Below, in pieces: positions 1-7,889 of a stretch of 64,000 nucleotides of DNA. The stretch's first letter is position 1; the number at the start of each line of letters is the position of its first letter. The notes beneath the pieces are model-generated. The model did no database searches and was not told the origin of the DNA. It saw only the letters and a list, made by a program, of their open reading frames with translations. This DNA is from Pseudomonas fluorescens (GTDB lineage: Bacteria; Pseudomonadota; Gammaproteobacteria; Pseudomonadales; Pseudomonadaceae). Both the position numbers and the translations under genes were made by a program. The stretch is from the NCBI RefSeq assembly GCF_902498195.1, contig NZ_CABVIY010000006.1, positions 62,001-126,000 on the forward strand, given 5' to 3'.

Positions 1-1
1 G

Positions 2-385
2 GAAACGAGCGCCATCACCGTGCAGGGCCAGCAGATCCTGCCGAAGTTGCAGGCTCAGGCCGAAGCCGCCGTGCGCCTGTTGGGCTTCACCCCGACGGCC
101 AATGCGATGAACGCCCCGCAACTGACCGTGACCCTGGCCGAGCTGAAATATCAGTCGCCTAAAGAGGGCATGTACGTGACCGAGGCGACCATCGGCGCGA
201 CCTTCCGCTCCGATGTGCAAAACGCCAACCGTCGTTACAGCGGTCGTTACGGTGCGTCCCTGGACCAGCGTTTCGGCATGGCGCCAAACCAGGAAACCAA
301 CACCAAGCTGGTCAGCGACGTTTTGAGCGATGCGTTGACGCGTCTGTTCAAGGACCCGACTGTGGGTCAGATCCTCGGCGAATAA
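2..385 (+). CDS. YajG-family lipoprotein, C-terminal part (5' end outside window)
   Basis: The reading frame is open from the first bases of the window, so the true start and any lipoprotein signal lie upstream. About 127 residues are visible. The stretch with LTVTLAELKYQ, a conserved Tyr/Arg-rich middle and a C-terminal LSDALTRLFKDP resembles the YajG lipoprotein family of unknown function, usually near 190-200 aa. A GTG at base 20 is in frame but lies inside the domain and is not taken as the start. It is followed by a strong hairpin terminator. Function is not known; the family call rests on remembered similarity. Confidence 0.75.
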   Translation, partial: ETSAITVQGQQILPKLQAQAEAAVRLLGFTPTANAMNAPQLTVTLAELKYQSPKEGMYVTEATIGATFRSDVQNANRRYSGRYGASLDQRFGMAPNQETNTKLVSDVLSDALTRLFKDPTVGQILGE

Positions 386-401
386 ATTTTTGTCAGAGAC
401 G

Positions 402-437
402 AAAAAGCCCGGCGCCAGCAATGGTCCCGGGCTTTTT
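402..437 (+). terminator. Intrinsic terminator after the YajG-like gene
   Basis: AAAAGCCCGG pairs with CCGGGCTTTT around a loop of about 14 bases and ends in a T run. The A/T-flanked arms mean it could act in both directions. Confidence 0.8.
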
Positions 438-454
438 CATGCTTGCCGAATAAG

Positions 455-545
455 TGTGGGAGCGGGCTTGCTCGCGAAAGCGGTGTTTCAGCCAACGATG
501 ATGTCGACTGACACGCCCTCTTCGCGAGCAAGCCCGCTCCCACAG
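455..545. repeat. REP-type inverted repeat pair, GTGGGAGCGGGCTTGC family
   Basis: Two inverted copies of a sequence of about 24 bases (455-478 and 522-545), separated by about 43 bases. Related pairs occur at 7114, 20750, 24784 and 30572. All are intergenic, as expected for pseudomonad REP elements. Confidence 0.85.
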
Positions 546-561
546 GGGGTTATCGGTGTTC

Positions 562-768
562 TCAGGCGGCTTGCGAGTAGAAATCCAGCACGCTCACGCC
601 GGTCAGCAAATCCGCTTCCGGCAAATCCGCGTGTTGATGCCCGGCCAATGCGCAATACACCAGCCAATGGCGGTCCTGAACGTTGAAGGCGAGGCTGCCG
701 ACGAGGGTTTGTTGTTCGTCGCTGTGAGTGATGAGGTAGAGGCGATCCTGGTTTTCGGCGTGGAGCAT
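562..768 (-). CDS. Hypothetical protein, start unresolved
   Basis: The frame ends in FYSQAA and looks coding: it has a balanced amino-acid mix (LYLITHSDEQ, LVGSLAFNVQDRHWLVYC). The only reasonable ATG is at 768, giving 68 aa, but coding-like residues continue upstream to about 865 (TNNEAIDQWLPCV) without any ATG, GTG or TTG. The next in-frame ATG, at 972, overlaps the divergent gene's start and has no Shine-Dalgarno. A CTG or ATT start, or a mutated start codon, is possible. No domain is recognised. It is divergent from the gene at 961. Confidence 0.5.
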   Translation of the reverse strand: MLHAENQDRLYLITHSDEQQTLVGSLAFNVQDRHWLVYCALAGHQHADLPEADLLTGVSVLDFYSQAA

Positions 769-960
769 GACGCAGTCCGTGTCGGTTTCGAGGGGCGACA
801 GACTGGCGTATTCAGATGACGAAGCCGTGACGCAGGGCAGCCATTGGTCAATTGCTTCGTTATTTGTCGGAAAGAGAGGGCAGGCACCGAGGCTTTCGGT
901 AGAATCCGCGCCGCAGTCGCCGGTTCGGCGCCTGTCACACCTGTTTGCTTGAGGCTCGTG

Positions 961-1239
961 ATGTCGCTGCATTTGATGACGCTGTTGACCGCCCATCCCG
1001 CCAAATTGATCAACCTGCTGGCCTTGCTCCTTGCCTTTCCGGGCGGCTGGTTGCTGCACGCCACCCGTCGCCGCGAACAGCGCGCCATGGCCAACCTCCA
1101 GGCTCAGCGCCAGAAGCGTTCCGATGAAGACGCCGCGCTGGACTGGGCGACCCTGCGCATGAACCGGTTTTTCTACGTCTTCGGCTTTGCCTGCATGGGG
1201 CTGGCGCTGCTTGTATCCTGGATCAGCACCCGCGTCTGA
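961..1239 (+). CDS. Small hypothetical membrane protein
   Basis: A 92-residue protein with a hydrophobic segment at about residues 16-33, a basic/glutamine-rich middle (HATRRREQRAM, QAQRQKRSDE) and a second membrane segment near the C terminus (FYVFGFACMGLALLVSW). The ATG at 961 follows GAGG by about 6 bases; longer in-frame versions would run into the divergent gene. The layout suggests a two-pass inner-membrane protein with a cytoplasmic or periplasmic basic loop. I do not recognise the family. Confidence 0.7.
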   Translation: MSLHLMTLLTAHPAKLINLLALLLAFPGGWLLHATRRREQRAMANLQAQRQKRSDEDAALDWATLRMNRFFYVFGFACMGLALLVSWISTRV

Positions 1240-1250
1240 CCCCTAAATGC

Positions 1251-1326
1251 AAAAGATCGCAGCCTTCGGCAGTTCCTGCATGAGATTGCATTTCTCTGTA
1301 GGAGCTGCCGAAGGCTGCGATCTTTT
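1251..1326. repeat. Inverted repeat, GATCGCAGCC...GGCAGCTCC family
   Basis: AAAAGATCGCAGCCTTCGGC at the left pairs with its complement at the right over about 27 bases, around a loop of about 20 bases. It lies between convergent genes and its A/T ends could make it a bidirectional terminator. Other copies are at 3777, 36897 and 63688. Confidence 0.85.
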
Positions 1327-1346
1327 GATCTTGCTTTAAAAATGCT

Positions 1347-2513
1347 TTAAAGCGGCAATCCCGCTTTCACCCGATACTGATTGCGCACCGGCGTCGCATA
1401 TTGCAGCACCAGGAACGGGCGATGCTCCTCGGGGCAGGCGTCCAGGCGTTGCTGCCATTGCTCCTGGGCCTTGGCCAGTTCATCGGCGGCAAACACCTCG
1501 GCGGCGCCTGGCACCTGCAATTGCGGGTCGGCGTCCTGCCACTGGGCGTAAGCCAGGTAATGCACCGGGAACAAGCGGTAACCGCCCAGGATCTGCTTGT
1601 CCATCTCGACCGCCAATTGCTTGGTGTCTTCGAACAGCTCGGTGATCGGCGCGGCAAAGTTCACGTGTACCCGGCCCTTGTAGCCGGTGATGCCCTTGGC
1701 GATGCTCACATCGTCCTCGCCTGGGGCCTTGGTGTAGGTGCCGGTGGTGGCGCGGATGTAGAGTTCGCGGGCCTTGGCCTGGTCGCACGGGTCGTATTCA
1801 TAGCTGATCGACACCGGGGTCAGGTTCAGCGACCGGATCACTTCGCCGAACGGCTCGTCCTTGCGGCTCATGTGGAACATCTTGAGAATCGCCGACTCGG
1901 TACGGTCGTCGCCGTCCTTGGCGCGGCCCTCGGCCTGGGCGATCCAGATCGAGGCGCAATCGTTGCGGATCGAATGGTTGATGTAGGCCGAGAGCAACTG
2001 ATAGGCCGCCATCTTCTCGCGGCGTCCGGTGATCGAACGGTGCACGATAAAGCTCTTGTTCAGGCGCATCAGGTCGCTGACGAAGGGCTTTTGCAGCAGG
2101 TTGTCGCCGATGGCGATGCGCGGGGTCGGCAGGCCGGCGTGATACACGGCGTAGTTGACGAAGGCCGGGTCCATGACGATGTCGCGGTGGTTGGCGATGA
2201 ACAGGTAGGCGCTGCCGGACTTGAACTGCTCGACACCGGTATAGGTCACGCCGTCCGTGGCGCGCTCAATGGTATGGTCGACGTAATGCTCGACTTTGTC
2301 CTGCAAGGTGGCCACCGACGTGATGCCGGCGAACTCGCGGCGCAGACGATGAGCTATAAGAGGTTTGAGTGCCCAGCCTAAAGCGCCGGCAAAACGCGGG
2401 AAGCGGAAGTGGGTGAGGATATCTAGAAACGCCTTGTCGCCGAGCAGCCGTGCCAGCACCGCTGGGACTTCGCTGTCGTCGTAAGGTCGGATGGCATCGA
2501 ATTCGCCCATCAT
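1347..2513 (-). CDS. PlsC-like 1-acylglycerol-3-phosphate O-acyltransferase family protein
   Basis: A 388-residue protein with an acyltransferase core: NHRDIVMDP at about residues 107-115 stands in for the NHX4D catalytic motif, and IWIAQAEGRAKDGDD at about 193-207 matches the glycerophosphate-binding EGTR-type block. The family transfers acyl chains to lysophospholipid or related acceptors at the inner membrane. The His-to-Asp spacing is five rather than the usual four residues, unless Asp of HRD is used. The protein is longer than E. coli PlsC (about 245 aa) and its substrate is not established. Two ATGs (2513, 2510) follow AGAG. Confidence 0.75.
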   Translation of the reverse strand: MMGEFDAIRPYDDSEVPAVLARLLGDKAFLDILTHFRFPRFAGALGWALKPLIAHRLRREFAGITSVATLQDKVEHYVDHTIERATDGVTYTGVEQFKSGSAYLFIANHRDIVMDPAFVNYAVYHAGLPTPRIAIGDNLLQKPFVSDLMRLNKSFIVHRSITGRREKMAAYQLLSAYINHSIRNDCASIWIAQAEGRAKDGDDRTESAILKMFHMSRKDEPFGEVIRSLNLTPVSISYEYDPCDQAKARELYIRATTGTYTKAPGEDDVSIAKGITGYKGRVHVNFAAPITELFEDTKQLAVEMDKQILGGYRLFPVHYLAYAQWQDADPQLQVPGAAEVFAADELAKAQEQWQQRLDACPEEHRPFLVLQYATPVRNQYRVKAGLPL

Positions 2514-2652
2514 GCTCTCTTGTTAGAAACGGCTAGGGTAAGTAAAGGTTCTGATCGAAAACCGGCGGGGTACGGTCTGAAAAAGTAGTCAGACAAAAAT
2601 AGCCCTGCAAATAGACCGGCGATTATACGCACAAGTCACCTGGGAGACCGCG

Positions 2653-2835
2653 ATGCTGGAAAGCGCAGTGTATGAATGTCCGTATTGTGGCGAGCAAGTC
2701 GAGACCACCCTGGACCTGTCCGGTGGGGATCAGACCTATATTGAAGACTGTCAGGTGTGCTGCCGGCCGATAACCTTTGTTTTGCAGGTTCATGGCGACG
2801 AATGGCATCTCGACGTTTTCAGCGAGAATGATTGA
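2653..2835 (+). CDS. CPXCG-motif cysteine-rich small protein
   Basis: A 60-residue protein with CPYCG at residues 10-14 and CQVCC at about 34-38, which together form a zinc-ribbon-like metal site. This is the small CPXCG protein found in many pseudomonads; its role is unknown. The ATG follows GGGAGACC by a good distance. It lies 8 bases before the DUF2007 gene, and the two probably share a transcript. Confidence 0.85.
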   Translation: MLESAVYECPYCGEQVETTLDLSGGDQTYIEDCQVCCRPITFVLQVHGDEWHLDVFSEND

Positions 2836-2843
2836 AGGCGTCT

Positions 2844-3104
2844 ATGCAGCGAATCTACGAACCGGAAAACCTGATGGAAGGCGAATTGCTGCAAGGCATG
2901 CTCGCCAGCGAGGGCATCGAGGCGCATCTGGTCGGGCGCGATCTGGTGGGCGGCACGGGAGAATTACCGATCTTCGGCCTGCTCGGCCTGGCGGTGGATA
3001 ACGACCAGGCGCAGTACGCCCGCGAGCTGATCAGTGCGTACAATGCCGCGCTGCCGCTCCCCGGCGATGAACCGGAGAGCTTTCCCGGCACGCTGGTCTG
3101 TTAG
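2844..3104 (+). CDS. DUF2007-family putative signal-transducing protein
   Basis: An 86-residue protein beginning MQRIYEPENLMEGELLQGML, the pattern of DUF2007 (a PII-like ferredoxin fold annotated as a putative signal-transducing protein), with acidic and hydrophobic alternation through VDNDQAQYARELI. The ATG at 2844 has GAAGG about 5 bases upstream and is preferred over a TTG at 2832. It follows the CPXCG gene closely, and the SRAP gene follows after 36 bases. Ligand and function are unknown. Confidence 0.85.
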   Translation: MQRIYEPENLMEGELLQGMLASEGIEAHLVGRDLVGGTGELPIFGLLGLAVDNDQAQYARELISAYNAALPLPGDEPESFPGTLVC

Positions 3105-3140
3105 GCTGGCTGTTCGTTTGATCAAGAGTCGTGCAGCCCC

Positions 3141-3764
3141 ATGTGTGGACGTTATGCCCTGTTTCGCTGGAACCCCGCCTTTGCGGCCCTGCCCGGTTTT
3201 CCCGCCGATCAGCAGGCCCAGTGGAACATTTCCCCCAACGATTCGGTGTTGATGCTGCGTGCGGGCAGTGACGGTCAGCGTGAACTGGCCCGCGCGCGCT
3301 GGGGCCTGACACCGCCGTGGCTGACCGACCTGTCCCGCACCCCGGCCCATGCCCGGGCCGAAACCGTGGCCGAGCAACCGATGTTTCGCGAAGCCCTGCG
3401 CCTGCGCCGTTGCCTGCTGCCGGCCAACGGTTTCTACGAATGGCGCGGTACCACGCGCAAGCGTCCGTACTGGCTGACGCCGGGGGAGGGCTCGTCGCTG
3501 TTTTTCGCGGCGATCTGGGAGGCGTATCCGGTGCAGGAACAGGTGTGGCTGAGCACGGCGGTCATCACTCAGCCGGCGGCCAGTCAGCGCCGTCCGTTGA
3601 TTCTCGATGCGGCGGGGCAGGAGGCCTGGCTGGATCCCGAAACGCCATTGCATGCCCTGCAAGCCCTGCTGGCCAGTGAACCCGCGGCATTGCGCGAACG
3701 GGTGCTGGCCAACATGGTGAATGATCCGAAGCTCAATGGGCCGGAGTGTCTTACCCCGGGTTGA
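3141..3764 (+). CDS. SRAP (YedK/HMCES)-family protein with altered active site
   Basis: A 207-residue SOS-response-associated-peptidase-fold protein. MCGRYALF supplies Cys2, the residue that crosslinks to abasic sites in single-stranded DNA in YedK and HMCES, and NGFYEW supplies the conserved Glu (E100). Two other active-site residues of the family are absent: the Asn of the INAR motif is His70 here (AHARAET), and the His of the HDRRP motif is Ser148 (SQRRP). It may still bind or crosslink DNA but is unlikely to use the same release chemistry. Its place behind DUF2007 does not add a functional hint. Confidence 0.85.
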   Translation: MCGRYALFRWNPAFAALPGFPADQQAQWNISPNDSVLMLRAGSDGQRELARARWGLTPPWLTDLSRTPAHARAETVAEQPMFREALRLRRCLLPANGFYEWRGTTRKRPYWLTPGEGSSLFFAAIWEAYPVQEQVWLSTAVITQPAASQRRPLILDAAGQEAWLDPETPLHALQALLASEPAALRERVLANMVNDPKLNGPECLTPG

Positions 3765-3776
3765 GTGACTGATTCA

Positions 3777-3854
3777 AAAGAGATCGCAGCCTGCGGCAGC
3801 TCCTACAGGATGTACGCGATCCCATGTAGGAGCTGCCGCAGGCTGCGATCTTTT
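3777..3854. repeat. Inverted repeat, GATCGCAGCC family
   Basis: A near-perfect palindrome with arms of about 30 bases, from AAAAGAGATCGCAGCC to GGCTGCGATCTTTT. It lies between the convergent SRAP and chemoreceptor genes, where it probably terminates both transcripts. Confidence 0.85.
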
Positions 3855-3864
3855 GATCTTGCCC

Positions 3865-6006
3865 TTATACCTTGAACTGATTGATCAACCGCCGCTGCTG
3901 CTCGGCCAGTTTGGTCAAGTCCGCACTGGCCGCGCTTGATTCGTCCGCGCCGCTCGCCACTTCATTGGCCACTTGCCCGATGTTGATCACGTTGCGGTTG
4001 ATGTCATCCGCCACCGCACTTTGCTCCTCGGCGGCGCTGGCGATCTGGGTGTTCATGTCGTTGATCACCGACACCGCCTGGGTGATGGTTTCCAGCGCTT
4101 CGGCCGCTTTGGCCGCGTGCTGGACACTTTCGTCCGTGCGGTTCTGGCTGTCTTCCATCACCCGCACCACATCCCGCGTGCCTTGTTGCAGCTGCTGGAT
4201 CATGGTCTGGATTTCTTCCGTGGCCTTCTGGGTCTTCTGTGCCAGGTTGCGCACTTCGTCGGCCACCACCGCAAAACCACGACCCTGTTCACCGGCCCGC
4301 GCCGCTTCAATGGCCGCGTTCAGGGCCAGCAGGTTGGTCTGTTCGGCAATCCCGCGAATGGCGGTGAGGATCGCGTTGATGTTTTCGCTGTCCTTGGCCA
4401 GGGTTTGCACCACGCCCACCGCCCGGCCGATTTCCACGGCGAGGGCGCCGATGGAGTTTGAGGTCTCGCGCACGATCTCCATGCCCTGGCTGGCCGCCTG
4501 GTCGGCATGGCTGGCGGCTTGCGCGGCCTGGGTCGCGTTACGCGCCACGTCCTGGGCGGTGGCGGTCATTTCCTGCACGGCAGTGGCCACCTGGTCGATC
4601 TCGGCCATTTGCTTGTGCACGCCGGTGTTGGTGCGAATGGCGATGTCGGCGGTGTGTTCCGATGAATCGCTGACGCTCTGCACCGACGTCACCACCTGGG
4701 TGATCATCGCCTGCAACTTGGCCAGGAAGGTGTTGAAACCCTTGGCGATCGAGCCCAGTTCGTCGGCACGGTCGCTGGTCAGGCGGCGGGTCAGGTCGCC
4801 TTCGCCCTGGGCGATGTCGTCGAGCATGGCGACCATTTGCTTGAGTGGGCGCGCAATGCCGTGGCCCACCAGCCAAATCACCAGCAAGCCGATACCGGCA
4901 ATCAGCAGGCCGACCATGGCCATGCCGAAGGTGTCGGATTTACGCTGGGTGTTCAGGTCGGCCTGGAGCTTTTGCAGGTCAGCCATCACTGCATTCAGTG
5001 GCAGTTGCAGCATCAGGGTCCAGCGGGCGTCGGTCTGGCCGATGCCGAACGGCAGGTACAGTTCAATCCGGCCCTGGGCCTTGTCGACGGTGTAGGTGAC
5101 TTCGCCGCGCTTGAGATTGGCCATGTTGGCAATCTGCTGGCTGTCGAGGATGTCGCTGACCTTTTCGCCGAATTTGCTCGGGTCCTTGGTGTAGGCAACG
5201 ATCCGGCCATTACCGCCGATCAGGGCCATTTCCCCGGCGCCGCTGTAGAGTTTCTGGTTGGCGCCCAGAAGCATTTCCTGGATGAAGTTCACCGACAGGT
5301 CGGCGCCGACGATGCCCTGGAAGGCACCGTTGAGCATGATCGGTTCAATAAAGGAGGCGAGCATGACGATTTTGTCGCCGACCTTGTAGGGCGCCGGATC
5401 AATTACGCAGGATTTTTTGGTTTCTTTCGAGCACAGGTAGTACTCGCTGGCGCGCACCCCGGTGGACAGGGTTTTCTGGTCATCCACGTCCACCAGCCGG
5501 TCCAGGCCGAGGCTGCCGTCCGCATTGCGGAACCACCAGGGCAGGAAGCGCCCGTTGCTGGAGTCGATGCCGGTCACCTGGCTGCCGATGTAGGCGGCAT
5601 CATTGTGATCCAGTGCATCCTTTTCCCAGCCAATGTAGGTGCCGAGGATTTTCGGGTTTTTCGCCACGTTTTCCTTGATCAGGCCGATCAACTGCTCGCG
5701 GCTGAGGCTCAGCGCGGGCTGGCCGTCGGGCCCCGGGGTGCCGATCAGCGCGTTGACCCGCACCAGGCCGCCGGCAATCAGCAGCGGTGCTTCGAGTTCA
5801 CGCTGAATCTGGCTGACCTGGGTTTGCGCCAGGGACGTCAGGCGTTGTTCGATGACTTGCTCGAATTGCGCCTGGGTCCGCTCCTGGACCATGTCTTGCG
5901 TCCGTGCACCGGAAAACAGCGCATACACCACCAGCGCCGCCACGACACTGAGAACGATGGCGCCCGCCAGGGCGGCCACGGAAAACTGGATTGACTTGAA
6001 TTTCAT
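3865..6006 (-). CDS. Methyl-accepting chemotaxis protein with dCache-type sensor
   Basis: A 713-residue transmembrane chemoreceptor. It has TM1 at about residues 8-31, a large periplasmic domain of about 320 residues with the GAFQGIVGADLSV feature of double-Cache sensors, TM2 at about 360-382, a HAMP linker (RPLKQMVAMLDDIAQGEGDL), and a signalling domain whose hairpin tip has AGEQGRGFAVVADEVR. The ATG at 6006 with upstream GGAG is chosen; an in-frame ATG at 6123 would add 39 residues unlike a signal anchor. There is no CheR-tethering pentapeptide: the C terminus is LINQFKV. The ligand is not predictable from sequence. A flagellar-type promoter lies upstream. Confidence 0.9.
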   Translation of the reverse strand: MKFKSIQFSVAALAGAIVLSVVAALVVYALFSGARTQDMVQERTQAQFEQVIEQRLTSLAQTQVSQIQRELEAPLLIAGGLVRVNALIGTPGPDGQPALSLSREQLIGLIKENVAKNPKILGTYIGWEKDALDHNDAAYIGSQVTGIDSSNGRFLPWWFRNADGSLGLDRLVDVDDQKTLSTGVRASEYYLCSKETKKSCVIDPAPYKVGDKIVMLASFIEPIMLNGAFQGIVGADLSVNFIQEMLLGANQKLYSGAGEMALIGGNGRIVAYTKDPSKFGEKVSDILDSQQIANMANLKRGEVTYTVDKAQGRIELYLPFGIGQTDARWTLMLQLPLNAVMADLQKLQADLNTQRKSDTFGMAMVGLLIAGIGLLVIWLVGHGIARPLKQMVAMLDDIAQGEGDLTRRLTSDRADELGSIAKGFNTFLAKLQAMITQVVTSVQSVSDSSEHTADIAIRTNTGVHKQMAEIDQVATAVQEMTATAQDVARNATQAAQAASHADQAASQGMEIVRETSNSIGALAVEIGRAVGVVQTLAKDSENINAILTAIRGIAEQTNLLALNAAIEAARAGEQGRGFAVVADEVRNLAQKTQKATEEIQTMIQQLQQGTRDVVRVMEDSQNRTDESVQHAAKAAEALETITQAVSVINDMNTQIASAAEEQSAVADDINRNVINIGQVANEVASGADESSAASADLTKLAEQQRRLINQFKV

Positions 6007-6042
6007 GGGTGCTCCGCACGCGAGAAGACGTTTGCGGTGGTG

Positions 6043-6069
6043 TATCGGCAGGACAGGCGACGGGCATGA
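6043..6069 (-). promoter_or_regulatory. Possible FliA (sigma28) promoter for the chemoreceptor
   Basis: On the minus strand TCATG (6065-6069) is followed after 15 bases by GCCGATA (6043-6049), a full match to the sigma28 -10 core. It sits about 37 bases upstream of the chosen ATG. The -35 part is imperfect. Confidence 0.45.
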
Positions 6070-6277
6070 GCGGGCGCTGGAGAAATGACTGTTTTTGCGT
6101 GCCTGATGTCGCAATTGAATCATCCCGGGGCGTTATCGACCGTGGTTTGCCCGGGTTTGTGAATTTTTTTCTACGGCGATGAGAGCTTTGTCCGAATTGT
6201 GCGTCATACGTTCGTTGTATCTGGCGTCGATACATTTCCACGCCTAGGATACGGACATGTTTTCAGGGAGTTTTTCG

Positions 6278-7090
6278 ATGAACAAGACATTGGTGTGTGC
6301 GCTGGGCGCGGCGCTGTTGCTCGCCGGTTGCCAGTCGGTCAATACCACCAGCGGCGGTGCCGTGGGTGTTGAGCGCAAACAGTACATGTTCAGCATGTTG
6401 TCCTCGGAAGAGGTCAACCAGATGTACGCCCAGTCCTATACGAAGACCGTGGGTGAGGCGAGCAGCCAAGGCGTGCTGGACAAGACCAGCAGCGATGCCA
6501 AGCGCGTTCAGGTCATTGCTGACCGGCTCATTGCCCAGGCGCCGAATTTCCGTCCGGATGCGGCCCAGTGGAAATGGGAGGTCAATCTGATCAAGAGCGA
6601 TGAGCTCAACGCGAACTGCGGGCCCGGCGGCAAGATCTTTTTCTACACCGGGCTGATCGACAAGCTGCAACTCACCGACGATGAGATTGCGGCGGTCATG
6701 GGCCATGAAATCGCCCACGCCTTGCGCGAGCACGGTCGTGAAGCGATGTCCAAGGCCTATGGCATCGAAATGGCCAAGCAGGGCGCCGGCGCTCTGTTGG
6801 GCCTGGGTCAGGACAGCCTGGCCCTGGCGGACACCGTGGCCAACTACGGCATGACCTTGCCCAACAGCCGGGCCAATGAAAACGAGGCGGACCTGATCGG
6901 CCTTGAGTTGGCCGCTCGCGCGGGCTACAACCCGAACGCCGCGATCACCTTGTGGAACAAGATGAGCAAGGTCAGCGAAGGGGCTCCACCGGAATTCCTC
7001 AGCACTCACCCGTCCTCCAGTAGCCGGACGGCTGCGCTGCAGGCGGCGATTCCGAAGGTGATGCCGCTTTACGAGCAGGCTAAAAAGTAG
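6278..7090 (+). CDS. M48-family metalloprotease lipoprotein
   Basis: A 270-residue protein with a lipoprotein signal (LLLAGC, lipidated Cys18), zinc motif HEIAH at residues 143-147 and the downstream glutamate block NENEADLIG at about residues 202-210. It should be a membrane-anchored periplasmic zinc endopeptidase of the LoiP/YcaL group, which degrades misassembled outer-membrane proteins. The ATG at 6278 has AGGGAG 7 bases upstream and begins the signal peptide, so the in-frame ATG at 6257 is rejected. The substrate is inferred from the family. Confidence 0.9.
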   Translation: MNKTLVCALGAALLLAGCQSVNTTSGGAVGVERKQYMFSMLSSEEVNQMYAQSYTKTVGEASSQGVLDKTSSDAKRVQVIADRLIAQAPNFRPDAAQWKWEVNLIKSDELNANCGPGGKIFFYTGLIDKLQLTDDEIAAVMGHEIAHALREHGREAMSKAYGIEMAKQGAGALLGLGQDSLALADTVANYGMTLPNSRANENEADLIGLELAARAGYNPNAAITLWNKMSKVSEGAPPEFLSTHPSSSSRTAALQAAIPKVMPLYEQAKK

Positions 7091-7113
7091 GTATGTGGTG
7101 CCACTGCTGACGC

Positions 7114-7179
7114 CTTCGCGGGCAAGCCCGCTCCCACATTTGAACGCGTTTTAATGTGGGAGCGGGCTTGCTCGCGAAG
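7114..7179. repeat. REP-type inverted repeat pair, GTGGGAGCGGGCTTGC family
   Basis: Two inverted copies (about 24 bases each) around a spacer of about 19 bases, between the convergent M48 and UPF0016 genes. Confidence 0.85.
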
Positions 7180-7210
7180 AACGATGACGCGATATGACCG
7201 TACTACCGCG

Positions 7211-7795
7211 TCAAACCCATCCGCTGCTCTGCATCGCCTTGTACACCGCGACAATCGCCAGGATGAAGAACGCCGACGCCGCCAGGCGACGGATCAGCGT
7301 CAATGGCAATTTGTCCGCCGCAAAGTTACCCGCCAGAACCACCGGCACGTTGGCAATCAGCATGCCCAGGGTGGTGCCGATGATCACCAGCCACAACTCC
7401 GGGTATTGCGCCGCGAGCATCACGGTTGCGATCTGGGTCTTGTCACCGATTTCCGCCAGGAAGAATGCAATCAGCGTGGTCAGGAACGGCCCGAACTTGC
7501 GGGCGGTGCTGGCTTCGTCGTCATCCATCTTGTCCGGCACCAGGGTCCACAGGGCGGTCGCGGCGAAGCTTGCCGCAAGGATCCAGTGCAGCAACGTGTC
7601 CGAAAAGAAGCTGCCGACCCAGGCGCCCACCGCACCGGCGGCCGCATGGTTGGCCAGGGTCGCGGCCACGATACCGGCGATGATCGGCCACGGTTTGCGG
7701 AAGCGGGCAGCGAGAATGAGCGCGAGCAGTTGCGTCTTGTCGCCGATTTCGGCCAAGGCAACGATTGCGGTAGGAACGAGCAGTGAATCCAGCAT
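7211..7795 (-). CDS. TMEM165/GDT1 (UPF0016) family manganese exporter
   Basis: A 194-residue inner-membrane protein with about six membrane segments and two copies of the family signature: ALAEIGDKTQLLAL near the N terminus and FLAEIGDKTQIATV in the middle. The inverted-repeat architecture and E-x-G-D-K-T motifs mark the UPF0016 cation/manganese transporters (MneA in Vibrio). The ATG at 7795 has AGGA at 7805-7808; an in-frame start 30 bases upstream would lie inside the riboswitch expression platform. The upstream yybP-ykoY element strongly supports a manganese role. Confidence 0.92.
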   Translation of the reverse strand: MLDSLLVPTAIVALAEIGDKTQLLALILAARFRKPWPIIAGIVAATLANHAAAGAVGAWVGSFFSDTLLHWILAASFAATALWTLVPDKMDDDEASTARKFGPFLTTLIAFFLAEIGDKTQIATVMLAAQYPELWLVIIGTTLGMLIANVPVVLAGNFAADKLPLTLIRRLAASAFFILAIVAVYKAMQSSGWV

Positions 7796-7804
7796 CAGGG
7801 GTTT

Positions 7805-7876
7805 TCCTAAGGGGCGGGTCGACACGGCTATGACACGTACAGCCTTCCCGCCCCGGGTAAGGTGTTCGTGTCATAG
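7805..7876 (-). promoter_or_regulatory. Riboswitch expression platform with two competing stems
   Basis: Two stems cross and cannot form together as a nested fold. Stem A pairs 7867-7876 with 7828-7837 (CTATGACACG with CGTGTCATAG). Stem B pairs 7847-7854 with 7811-7818 (GGGGCGGG with CCCGCCCC). The 3' arm of stem B lies two bases from the Shine-Dalgarno AGGA (7805-7808), so stem B could block ribosome entry and stem A release it. No U run follows, so control is probably translational. Confidence 0.6.
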
Positions 7877-7889
7877 GTCTTGTCAAACC

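Noticed and set aside
455..545. Possible CRISPR-like repeats
   Set aside because: Copies are inverted pairs scattered singly through the window, without regular spacers or cas genes.
390..686. 98-codon open frame starting just after the YajG-like gene
   Set aside because: It translates a terminator and a REP pair and then runs antisense to the 562-768 gene.
6007..6123. Longer start of the chemoreceptor at 6123
   Set aside because: The extra residues are basic and unlike a chemoreceptor N terminus. The ATG at 6006 has a good ribosome site and begins the first membrane helix.
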